Origin: Planctomycetaceae bacterium
GTDB lineage: Bacteria; Planctomycetota; Planctomycetia; Pirellulales; Pirellulaceae
DNA length: 32,872 nt
Direction: 5' to 3'
NCBI GenBank assembly: GCA_007127095.1
Contig: SKZY01000098.1
Location: 1 to 32,872, forward strand
Shown here: one piece after another, positions 1-7,861 of the stretch
How positions within the stretch are numbered: the stretch's first letter is position 1
Layout: the number at the start of each line of letters is the position of its first letter
Made by a program: the position numbers and the translations under genes
Notes under the pieces: model-generated
Databases searched by the model: none
Told to the model about the DNA's origin: nothing
What the model saw: the letters and a program-made list of their open reading frames with translations, nothing else

Positions 1-177
1 ACCCAACGGCATCGGATGCAAACGGATCGACGCTTCGGGGATCGGTTCGCCCTGAAATCGAAGTTCACCCATGACCGGATGCAAGTCATCGTAAACTTCA
101 TAATCTGGCATGCCCGGCTCGCCACAGCCGATACTCAGCACCATGAACGAGCAGATCGCACAAAAGAAAAGTTTCAT
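1..177 (-). CDS. Partial CDS (runs off the left edge): small lipoprotein, likely planctomycete carboxypeptidase-regulatory-like type
   Basis: Reverse-complement reading from ATG at 177: MKLFFCAICSFMVLSIGCGEPGMPDYEVYDDLHPVMGELRFQGEPIPEASIRLHPMPLG, open to the window edge. Hydrophobic signal followed by a lipobox-like LSIGC; 'HPVMGELRFQGEPIPEASIRLHP' resembles the 'G.V.F.G.P..GA.V.F.P' pattern of that family. Absent from the ORF track because it is truncated. Confidence 0.7.
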   Translation of the reverse strand, partial: MKLFFCAICSFMVLSIGCGEPGMPDYEVYDDLHPVMGELRFQGEPIPEASIRLHPMPLG

Positions 178-381
178 TCTGCCGTAACGCCTTGAAGTTT
201 GATCGACACAGACCCGAACGGGAACGGTCCAACAATCGCTTCGCGAATGCTTCCGGCACTTGCGAAGCCAGTCGATCGACGGTGAGACTCGACTGCCGTT
301 TCAGACGTCGCGGATTCTAAGCAGGCGAATGTGATGAATCGGCATGGGAGATGTGAAGAATCGGTTAAATCGCTCGGGCCT

Positions 382-411
382 CCGCCAGTAGGCCTGACGG
401 CCTCCTGGCGG
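382..411. other. Strong GC-rich hairpin downstream of the CHAD gene (terminator-like or REP-like, no U-tract)
   Basis: CCGCCAGTAGGCC (382-394) / loop TGAC / GGCCTCCTGGCGG (399-411): 12 of 13 pairs complementary. No T-run follows on either strand. Confidence 0.5.
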
Positions 412-497
412 GCCGATGGAAACGCCCCGGACGATCCCGGCGTGGCGCAAAGATTGGCCGACTACAGCGTAATATCGGCCTGACGGACCCCGCCGAA

Positions 498-1463
498 TCA
501 GGAGACCATCGGTGGATCGTCAAACGTCATCTTCCAGACTTTCCAGTAGCCGCCCCAGCGCACACCGAGTCTTCTCGGCTTTTCCGCAAAGAGCCGCGCG
601 GCCAGCGGACGAGCAGCGGTTAGTAATTCGCCTCGTCTGCGTGCGATCAGTCCGTCGAGCGTCTGTCGGTCATGATCGCTGATCAACCGGTCTCGGTCGC
701 TCAGCAATGTCTGATGAAACACTGCCAAATCGTGATCGTCACCCAAGGCGTCGGCCAGTTGATCGGTGGTATGACGCCATCCTTTCATCAGACTCGGCCA
801 GATTGGACGCAACCACGCGGCATGGCAGCCATGGTACTTGACCCGTTTCCGCAACTCATGAAGCTGATGATCGCTCGGGTTTCGTTCAATTTTCCGTCGT
901 GCCTTGCGACCGTCGCGATAGGTTCGCACCAACCCGTCTACAATGGCCGAATAGCCGTCATCGGTTACCTTCCAGTCGCCAGCCCGTTGGCGTGCTTTTC
1001 GCATCTTGCCGAGAAAACGGTCCAGCTTTTTGTCCACCCCGACACGATCGCTCACGATCTGTTGTCGTCGCTCAGCGAATCTTTCTCGGACTACCGCCAG
1101 TAAATCCCGATCGCTCGATTCGGACGAATGTTCGATCAGGTCGTCAATGCAATCGAGCGTCGATTGGGCGTCTCGCACAAACGACAAGTCGCGAGCGGCA
1201 TCACGAAAAAACTTGTTCTCGTCGGCGTAGGCGTCGAAGTGGGGCCGTACGAGACGAAAAAGACCACGCAATTTTTTACAGCGTTTTCGCACCTGGTGGA
1301 TGGTCTGATGCCGATCGAGTTCGCCATCCAAGATTTCGTTGATCGAGCGGTCGATCTGTTCGATGGCGGTAGCGCGAAAACCGCCTTGGACCGACTTCCG
1401 TTTGCGAATTCGATATGCCATTAGGGGCTCGCTTGAGTGAATCAAATCTGTAGCGTGCAGCAC
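498..1463 (-). CDS. CHAD domain-containing protein (likely start MAYRIRKRKS at about 1421)
   Basis: Helical, Arg/His-rich sequence with CHAD-like motifs 'HQVRKRCKKLRGLFRLVRP', 'RDAARDLSFVRDAQ', 'HELRKRVKYHGCHAAWLRPIWP', 'LADALGDDHDLAVF'. Confidence 0.88.
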   Translation of the reverse strand: MLHATDLIHSSEPLMAYRIRKRKSVQGGFRATAIEQIDRSINEILDGELDRHQTIHQVRKRCKKLRGLFRLVRPHFDAYADENKFFRDAARDLSFVRDAQSTLDCIDDLIEHSSESSDRDLLAVVRERFAERRQQIVSDRVGVDKKLDRFLGKMRKARQRAGDWKVTDDGYSAIVDGLVRTYRDGRKARRKIERNPSDHQLHELRKRVKYHGCHAAWLRPIWPSLMKGWRHTTDQLADALGDDHDLAVFHQTLLSDRDRLISDHDRQTLDGLIARRRGELLTAARPLAARLFAEKPRRLGVRWGGYWKVWKMTFDDPPMVS

Positions 1464-1523
1464 GGGTCGACCTCACCGATCGCAGTCACCGGTTAAATTG
1501 CTCAGGCGCACCCCGCCAATGGG

Positions 1524-2456
1524 TCAATTAGACGAAGTTTCCCGAGCGCCGGAATAGATACTCATCACGGTCACTGTGACCAAAATCAGTACCATGCCGA
1601 GAATCTGTTGGATGACCAAGCTTTCACCTAAAATGACGACGCCGAATAGCGATGCGGTGACCGGCTCGACCATTGCCACAATCGACGCGACAGCCGGCGC
1701 AGTGTGGTTTAGCCCGACGATATAGAAAAAAAACGACAATCCGGCACCCAGCACGCCCAGAACCACGAACAGCGGCCAACTCGGCGTCTTCAGCACTGCT
1801 GCGGTCTGCTCGGCATCGCCCAACCAAAACAGTATACTCGAGAGGACCGCGAAAGCCACGACAAGAATCGCTTGTGGGCTGCCGTGCGGCGCCGCATACT
1901 TGAAGCCGAATATGAATACCGCATAGGAAAGCCCGGACAGTAACCCGGCGCCGGCTGCGAGTGGCGTAACGTCGCCCTCTCCGATTTCGTAGATACCGGT
2001 CAGTAATGCGATACCCAACATCACCATCGCGATCGCAACCCACTTGAGCGGGGTGGGCTTTTCGAGCTTAAACGTGAAGGAGACGAGATAGACGCACACC
2101 GGTGCGCAGTACATTAAGGTCGCGGCGACCGCGACGCTGCCCTCCGCGATGCTTACGAAATAGAAAGTGAAATTGCCCGCTACACCAAGGCCGGCCAGCA
2201 CCGACCAGAACCACAATCGATGATTCGCCAGTCCGCTACCGCTCGGCTGCAACATAAGCCAGACGAGAACGAACAACAGCCCGATCGCACCTCGGTAGAA
2301 CGACACCACAACCGGGTCCCAGGATTGGGCCATCAGAACGCCGCCGATTCCGCCGGAAAGTCCCCAGCACAATGCGGCGAATAACACGAACGCCGTACTC
2401 AGACTGACGAGACTGCCTGGCGAACCGTTCGTCTTGGCTGGCGAGTCTCGTACCAT
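1524..2456 (-). CDS. EamA/DMT-family transporter
   Basis: 310 aa, about 10 hydrophobic segments in two EamA-like repeats; C-terminal 'APAVASIVAMVEPVTASLFGVVILGESLVIQQILGMVLILVTV' is typical of EamA. Confidence 0.9.
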   Translation of the reverse strand: MVRDSPAKTNGSPGSLVSLSTAFVLFAALCWGLSGGIGGVLMAQSWDPVVVSFYRGAIGLLFVLVWLMLQPSGSGLANHRLWFWSVLAGLGVAGNFTFYFVSIAEGSVAVAATLMYCAPVCVYLVSFTFKLEKPTPLKWVAIAMVMLGIALLTGIYEIGEGDVTPLAAGAGLLSGLSYAVFIFGFKYAAPHGSPQAILVVAFAVLSSILFWLGDAEQTAAVLKTPSWPLFVVLGVLGAGLSFFFYIVGLNHTAPAVASIVAMVEPVTASLFGVVILGESLVIQQILGMVLILVTVTVMSIYSGARETSSN

Positions 2457-2622
2457 TCTAAAAATCCTTTGCGATCGAGATGCCGCTGTTCAAGCGGGCT
2501 GCAAATCATACTCAGGGTGAGTCCGAACTTAAAAAAGTTATGCTGCGCGACGCTAGGCATCACGCCGACGTAAGCGGCCCCTCGGCCCTCGCATCCGGGA
2601 CGAGCCTTTGACACCACTCCGG

Positions 2623-4035
2623 CTAGCGATGCGGCTTCGCAATCGCGGCATAGACGCCGTTGGTCGTGCGACCGATCAGCAGCGATACTTCGGCGGCCAC
2701 AACCGCGGCGATTTTTGGGGCGCCCCGGTCTGGTCCGGCTGGCCGGGGGCGACGCTTCACCGACCGGAGTCTTTTCAACCACTTCCCCGGGTCCTGGTCG
2801 ACTCCCCGCACCTTGACGCTGGTCAGTTCGAGTGATCGTTCGTCGATGGCTCGCCGGACCCGCTTGAAATCGCAGGGGCCAAACCAGACGACTTCAAAAC
2901 ATTGCAACAGATCGATGTTTTTGGGCCTGCTGTCCGACCCCAGAAAGCCGGCCGGGCCGCCGAGTGCGGCTAATCCACGGGCACTCGCCAATGCCGCCGT
3001 CAGTCCCGCCGCGCGGACGGCCGGGTCGACGTCGCAGACCACCCCCGGCGGCGAATCGAGTACCGGTAAGCTGGCATCGATCTCGTCGAGGCGGGCCACG
3101 TCCCCGGCGTCGATCGCGAAGCTCTGTGCCGCGGCGGAACGAAACAGTCGGATCGCCGAACGCCCACCAACAGGAACACCGGCGATCGCGAGCGTGTCGC
3201 CACCGAGCAGAGCTTGTTCGCGGACCGACCCGTCGAGGCTGATCCATTGGCGATGCCGCTGGCGGCAAAGGCGTTGCCCCAGTTCGTCCTCATCAAGCTT
3301 TGCCGCAGGCGCTAACTTGACGATCGCTGCGGCGCTTCGATCGAGCAACCGGGAGACCTGTTCGAGCGACGGTAAATAGTCACTCGGCCGGACCACACGT
3401 GGCGACCCGCGTTGCCCGCTTTCGTGCCGGGTGACCGATTTCGCCGGGGGGCGGCGATCGGGATCGACGTGAAGCGCTACGTCGGGCGGCAGCGGGTAAT
3501 CGGTTACGTCGGCATTCACCGCCACCGCAGTCGACCAGGCCATCCGCCGGGATCGATCACCGGCAGCGGAGTCTCGAGCTGCAATGTCCGCGTCGAGCGT
3601 CAGGTTGGCGGCCGCCATCGCCGTCATCAGCGGCGAGCGATCGATCGTCAACACCGGTCCGCGACGGGCGAGTTCCAGAGCATCACCTCCGACACCGCCG
3701 CAAAGATCGAAAACGGCAGCCGACCCCAGCAGCGACGCCTTGTAGCGGGCGACGACCCGATCGCTCGCCTGCTGCAGCGCCCGGGCCGTCACCATCCAAA
3801 CCCCAGCACCCCACTTATCGATCGCGCGTGATTGCTGTTCCGCGATCTCGGTCACCCAAGCGGCGGATTCGCGACCGACCCGTTGACGAAGTTTGGCGAC
3901 GACCGCCGGGGTGACGGGGGAGAGCGACGTGTCGGCGATCAGGGCGGATAAACCAAGCAATTCGCTGGCGGTGGGGGCAGGGCGGACCGCTGTGGCAGAG
4001 GGCTCAACCGGATGATCAGGAGAGGCGGCGGGCAA
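2623..4035 (-). CDS. Class I SAM-dependent methyltransferase with THUMP-like C-terminal domain
   Basis: 'AAVFDLCGGVGGDALELARRGPVLTIDRSPLMTAMAAANL' = SAM-binding motif I; 'VALHVDPDRRP' = D-x-D-P-x-R; C-terminal THUMP-like pattern '..EVSLLIGRTTNGVYAAIAKP'. Confidence 0.8.
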   Translation of the reverse strand: MPAASPDHPVEPSATAVRPAPTASELLGLSALIADTSLSPVTPAVVAKLRQRVGRESAAWVTEIAEQQSRAIDKWGAGVWMVTARALQQASDRVVARYKASLLGSAAVFDLCGGVGGDALELARRGPVLTIDRSPLMTAMAAANLTLDADIAARDSAAGDRSRRMAWSTAVAVNADVTDYPLPPDVALHVDPDRRPPAKSVTRHESGQRGSPRVVRPSDYLPSLEQVSRLLDRSAAAIVKLAPAAKLDEDELGQRLCRQRHRQWISLDGSVREQALLGGDTLAIAGVPVGGRSAIRLFRSAAAQSFAIDAGDVARLDEIDASLPVLDSPPGVVCDVDPAVRAAGLTAALASARGLAALGGPAGFLGSDSRPKNIDLLQCFEVVWFGPCDFKRVRRAIDERSLELTSVKVRGVDQDPGKWLKRLRSVKRRPRPAGPDRGAPKIAAVVAAEVSLLIGRTTNGVYAAIAKPHR

Positions 4036-4271
4036 CGCAGGGCTCGGTAAATCGTTCGAATCACGTTCCGCCGCTGAGGCGATTCGAGCGTGGTGGACGG
4101 CAGTCGCGGCGAAACGGGTGAAAAACGTGGGCGGTAGGTTAACAAACCCGTTGCTAGAATTCTCGACAACGCCTATCCTGGCCCGCTCAAAACCATTTTG
4201 TCACACCCGGATCGAGCGCACACCCGGTAGAAAGTCGGGTGCCGAGCGATCCCGCCGGAGCGAACTTAACC

Positions 4272-4496
4272 ATGACCATGGATCGAAGCCTCAAGGTGCA
4301 AGCCGGGGCAATCAAGTCGCGGAACGTGCTGACCCGCGCCGAGCGGATCACCCGTTTGCAGGAACTCAACCGCTGGGACGACGAGATGTCGGTCGTCGGC
4401 ATGCCCAAGGTTCGCGTCATCAAGGTTTCCCTGAAGAAGAAAAAGAAGGTCAAGAAGGAAGAAACCGACGACAAGAAGGGCAAGAAGAAGAAGTAG
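4272..4496 (+). CDS. Small basic protein, PVC-superphylum type (TIGR04137-like)
   Basis: MTMDRSLKVQAGAIKSRNVLTRAERITRLQELNRWDDEMSVVGMPKVRVIKVSLKKKKKVKKEETDDKKGKKKK; the 'SL...G....RNVLTR.ERI..L...' core and Lys-rich tail match my memory of the family; followed by a strong terminator. ORF-track start is 4239; ATG at 4272 (or the next in-frame ATG) fits the family better. Confidence 0.82.
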   Translation: MTMDRSLKVQAGAIKSRNVLTRAERITRLQELNRWDDEMSVVGMPKVRVIKVSLKKKKKVKKEETDDKKGKKKK

Positions 4497-4574
4497 GCCC
4501 GGCAACGGCCTGCCGACACGGCGGTCAACTTTCGTTCGATCCGCCGTCGGGGCTTCACTTCGATTGCAAAACGC

Positions 4575-4610
4575 ACGGGACGAGGAACTTCGGTTCTCCG
4601 TCCCGTTTTC
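4575..4610 (+). terminator. Rho-independent terminator for the small basic protein gene
   Basis: ACGGGACGAGGAAC (4575-4588) / TTCG tetraloop / GTTCTCCGTCCCGT (4593-4606) followed by TTT; 12 of 14 paired positions, closing C(UUCG)G. Confidence 0.85.
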
Positions 4611-4846
4611 GTATCGGCATTCGCGACGCAGCCGTCAACGGGCTCTGAGCATCCCTTAAGCCGAGCCGAGCGAGCCTTGGTGTCTCGCTGTGGCTCGCTT
4701 CGCTGTGGCTTGTCTCGGGGGAATCGGTTACCATCAGGGTAATTGAGGACCTGGATGTTGGGTCCTGGATGTAGGGTCATCGAGCGCCGGCATTCTTTGC
4801 TGTGACGCTGCTGTTGATCGATCGCTAACCCGCCGTCTGAAAAGCC

Positions 4847-7804
4847 ATGCGAGTTTCGCCGCTGCGATTTCCCGCGATGTTCGTTGTTGCCCTTGTCGTA
4901 GGGACGGGGGTGGCAGGCACGCACCTCCGGGCCGAAGAGAGTGCTGGCGATGTTGCGGTTCATTTTTTTGAACAGCGAATTCGGCCGGTTTTGATCGAGC
5001 ACTGTTACCCTTGCCACTCGGACGAAACCGAGCAGGCTGGCGGTTTGGCACTCGACCGTCGGAGTGGTTGGCAGACGGGAGGCGATTCGGGGCCAGCGAT
5101 CGTTCCCGGTGACATTGAAGCGAGCCGTCTGTTTCGTGTCATCGCCTACACCGATGCCGAATTGGAGATGCCGCCCGATGGCAAGTTGCCCGCAGCGGTG
5201 GTCGCCGACTTTGAAAAGTGGATTCGCGACGGCGCGGTCGATCCGAGGGTGGCATCCGATGAACCCGAAACTCCGAAAAAGCCGACGGAGATCGATTGGG
5301 AAACCGCGCGCGAACACTGGGCTTACCGACCGCTGGCACCGATTGATCCACCATCCGTACCGCCGACCACGACTCGAGCATCCGAGCAGCAGTTCGGCCC
5401 GATCGACCGATTCATCTTGGCGAAGCTTGCCGAAAAGGGCTTTTCGCCGAGTCATCCCGCGGCCGATTCGGTGCTGCTACGACGGTTGGCGATCGACTTG
5501 ACCGGCTTGCCGCCGAGCCCCGACCTGGTCGCCGAATTTTCAGGCGCGGCAGGTGACCCGTCCGTTTACGAACGGATCGTCGACCGGTTGATCGCTTCCC
5601 CCGACTTCGCTGAGCGATTCGCGCGACATTGGTTGGACGTCGCCCGATATGCCGAATCGGTTACTCTGCGAGGTTTGGTGCAACCACAGGCCTGGCGATA
5701 TCGCGATTACGTCATCGATGCCCTACACCGCGACCGATCTTGGCGCGACGTTTTGCGTGAGCAGATCGCTGGTGACCTGATCGAATACGACGCGATCGAG
5801 GATCGCCAGTTGGCCAGCATCGCCGTGACATTTCTCTGCATGGGCAATTCGAACCTCGAGAATCAGCAGAAAACGGGGTTGGAGATGGACTTTATCGATG
5901 AACAGCTCGACACGCTGGGGCGAGCGATGTTGGGGCAAACGATCGGTTGCGCCCGTTGCCACGATCACAAGTTCGATCCGATACCGACCAGCGATTATTA
6001 CGCGATGGCCGGAGTGTTGCATGGCTGGGAGGGGATCGAACACGCCAACGTGTCACGCTGGATCGACAAACCACTCCCCTTGGCCCCGGATGACCAAGCC
6101 CATTTCGATCGGTTGCAGAGTGACCTCGATGCGGTAAATGACAAACTGCAGCAGATAAAGCGTCAGCTTGACGGTTCGGGCGCGGCAGATTCTGTAATCG
6201 CCTTATCATCGCTAGCCGGAATCGTCGTCGATGACGCAGAGGCTCGAAAAGTCGGCCAATGGAAAGAATCGGTCCACACCAAACCGTTTGTCGCGGCGGG
6301 ATACATCCACGACGAGAACTCGGGTCAGGGCGAAAAATCGCTGACCTTCGAACCGTCGGAACTGCCACCGGGACGTTACGACGTGCGGATCTCCTACTGC
6401 GCTTCGGCCAATCGGGCCTCACAGGTGCCGGTGACTGTGTTTAGCGCCGATGGCGAAACGACGGTGACGATTAATCAACGGACGCGACCGCCGATCGATG
6501 GCGTCTGGGAATCGCTCGGCACGTTTCGTTTCGAGCCGCGTGGGCAGGCGTTTGTGATGATCAGCAATGAGGGAACCGATGGGCACGTGATCGGCGATGC
6601 CATCCAATTTCTGCCGCTGGCCGACGCCGAGACCGCGGACGTGACTCAGGGAACCGATCCGGATGACGAGGCCGATTCAGAGGGCGACCAGCTGCGCCGT
6701 TTACAAGCTGACCAAAAGCGGCTGACCGCAAGGCAGTCGGCGCTTCGTCGACAACTCGGCGAGCGGCCGCTGGCGATGGGACTGCGACCGCGTCCCGAGG
6801 CGGGCGATTTGCCGATTCACATCCGGGGCAGCATTCATAATTTGGGGCCGGTTGCCCCGCGCGGCGTGTTGCGAGTGATCGCTGGTGATGACGCATCCCT
6901 TCCGATCGACGAACGTTCTCGCGGACGTCTCGAAATGGCCGACTGGATCGCCGACGATGCCAATCCGTTGACGGCGCGGGTGCTGGTCAATCGGGTCTGG
7001 TTGTGGGTTATGGGTGAAGGTTTGGTGAGAACGCCCGACAATTTTGGCACGACCGGCCAGGCCCCCACGCATCCTGAGTTGCTCGATTGGTTGACCGATC
7101 GGTTCATCCGCGAGAACTGGTCAATTAAGCGATTGGTCAAACGGATCGTGATGTCGTCGACCTATCGTCAAACATCGCGAGTCGCCTTGGCGGACGATGC
7201 CAGGCAGGCCACCGACCCCGACAATCGACTTTGGTGGCGGAGCGACCGAAAGCCGTTATCGGCCGAGGCGCTACGCGACAGCGTATTGGAGATCAGTGGC
7301 CAGCTTGACCGTGGCGGCCCCGGATCGCGGATTCGACCGGGCACCTCTGCCGATTACGGATATCAGCACGACGAGTTGCTGCGCAGCATCTACCTGCCGG
7401 TATTTCGCAATGCGATCCCCGAAGTGTTGGAAACGTTCAACTACACCGATACCAGTTTTGTCACCGGTCGACGGCAACGCGGGATCGTCGCCCAACAGGC
7501 GTTAGCGATCCTCAATCACCCCTGGTTTGCCGAGCGAGCCGCGGCAGCCGCCGAACGGAATTGGTTGCAGATCGACGGCGATGTCGGCGACCGAATCATC
7601 CACGCTTTTGTCCAGACGCTGTCGCGACGACCGGACTCGGCCGAACTGACAGCGGCGACCGATTATTTCCACGACTGCCTGGCAGCTGATGCGCGGTGGA
7701 GCGCGAGTCGATCGACGAACGAAGATTCGCCGGCGACCCGTATGGCACTGGCTCAAGTCTACCTGGGACTGTTCGCCACGGCTGAGTTTCGTCAACTCGA
7801 CTGA
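4847..7804 (+). CDS. PSCyt1 / DUF1549 / DUF1553 planctomycete cytochrome c-like protein with inserted golvesin-C-like domain
   Basis: N-terminal signal; 'IEHCYPCHSDE' (CxxCH); 'ERFARHWLDVARYAES' and 'IGCARCHDHKFDPIPTSDYY' (DUF1549); 'ARVLVNRVWLWVMGEGLVRTPDNFGTTGQAPTHPELLDWL' and 'SSTYRQTSR' (DUF1553). Confidence 0.93.
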   Translation: MRVSPLRFPAMFVVALVVGTGVAGTHLRAEESAGDVAVHFFEQRIRPVLIEHCYPCHSDETEQAGGLALDRRSGWQTGGDSGPAIVPGDIEASRLFRVIAYTDAELEMPPDGKLPAAVVADFEKWIRDGAVDPRVASDEPETPKKPTEIDWETAREHWAYRPLAPIDPPSVPPTTTRASEQQFGPIDRFILAKLAEKGFSPSHPAADSVLLRRLAIDLTGLPPSPDLVAEFSGAAGDPSVYERIVDRLIASPDFAERFARHWLDVARYAESVTLRGLVQPQAWRYRDYVIDALHRDRSWRDVLREQIAGDLIEYDAIEDRQLASIAVTFLCMGNSNLENQQKTGLEMDFIDEQLDTLGRAMLGQTIGCARCHDHKFDPIPTSDYYAMAGVLHGWEGIEHANVSRWIDKPLPLAPDDQAHFDRLQSDLDAVNDKLQQIKRQLDGSGAADSVIALSSLAGIVVDDAEARKVGQWKESVHTKPFVAAGYIHDENSGQGEKSLTFEPSELPPGRYDVRISYCASANRASQVPVTVFSADGETTVTINQRTRPPIDGVWESLGTFRFEPRGQAFVMISNEGTDGHVIGDAIQFLPLADAETADVTQGTDPDDEADSEGDQLRRLQADQKRLTARQSALRRQLGERPLAMGLRPRPEAGDLPIHIRGSIHNLGPVAPRGVLRVIAGDDASLPIDERSRGRLEMADWIADDANPLTARVLVNRVWLWVMGEGLVRTPDNFGTTGQAPTHPELLDWLTDRFIRENWSIKRLVKRIVMSSTYRQTSRVALADDARQATDPDNRLWWRSDRKPLSAEALRDSVLEISGQLDRGGPGSRIRPGTSADYGYQHDELLRSIYLPVFRNAIPEVLETFNYTDTSFVTGRRQRGIVAQQALAILNHPWFAERAAAAAERNWLQIDGDVGDRIIHAFVQTLSRRPDSAELTAATDYFHDCLAADARWSASRSTNEDSPATRMALAQVYLGLFATAEFRQLD

Positions 7805-7861
7805 TGGCCTCTGGCGGCGGCTGCGTCCACGTCCGATTCATTTTTTTTAAGGGAACTCACG

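Noticed and set aside
1524-2456. EamA transporter considered as a recent horizontal acquisition because parts look less GC-rich
   Set aside because: Only patchy hand counts; no flanking mobile-element signatures, and a proper compositional or phylogenetic test was not possible.
2660-3379. 239-aa plus-strand ORF opposite the methyltransferase gene
   Set aside because: Ser/Arg/Pro-rich shadow translation; the minus-strand methyltransferase explains the region.
4139-4160. Possible promoter TTAACA...TAGAAT upstream of the small basic protein gene
   Set aside because: The spacer is only 10 bp, incompatible with a standard sigma70 promoter; the TAGAAT alone is not enough.
4748-4775. Two near-identical 14-bp units (gacctggatgttgg / gtcctggatgtagg) upstream of the DUF1549 gene
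   Set aside because: Only two imperfect copies; too short to support a regulatory or mobile-element claim.
4187-5455. 422-aa minus-strand ORF spanning the small basic gene, its terminator and the DUF1549 start
   Set aside because: Overlaps two real plus-strand genes and a terminator; translation includes the poly-Phe/Leu complement of the Lys-rich tail, so it is spurious.
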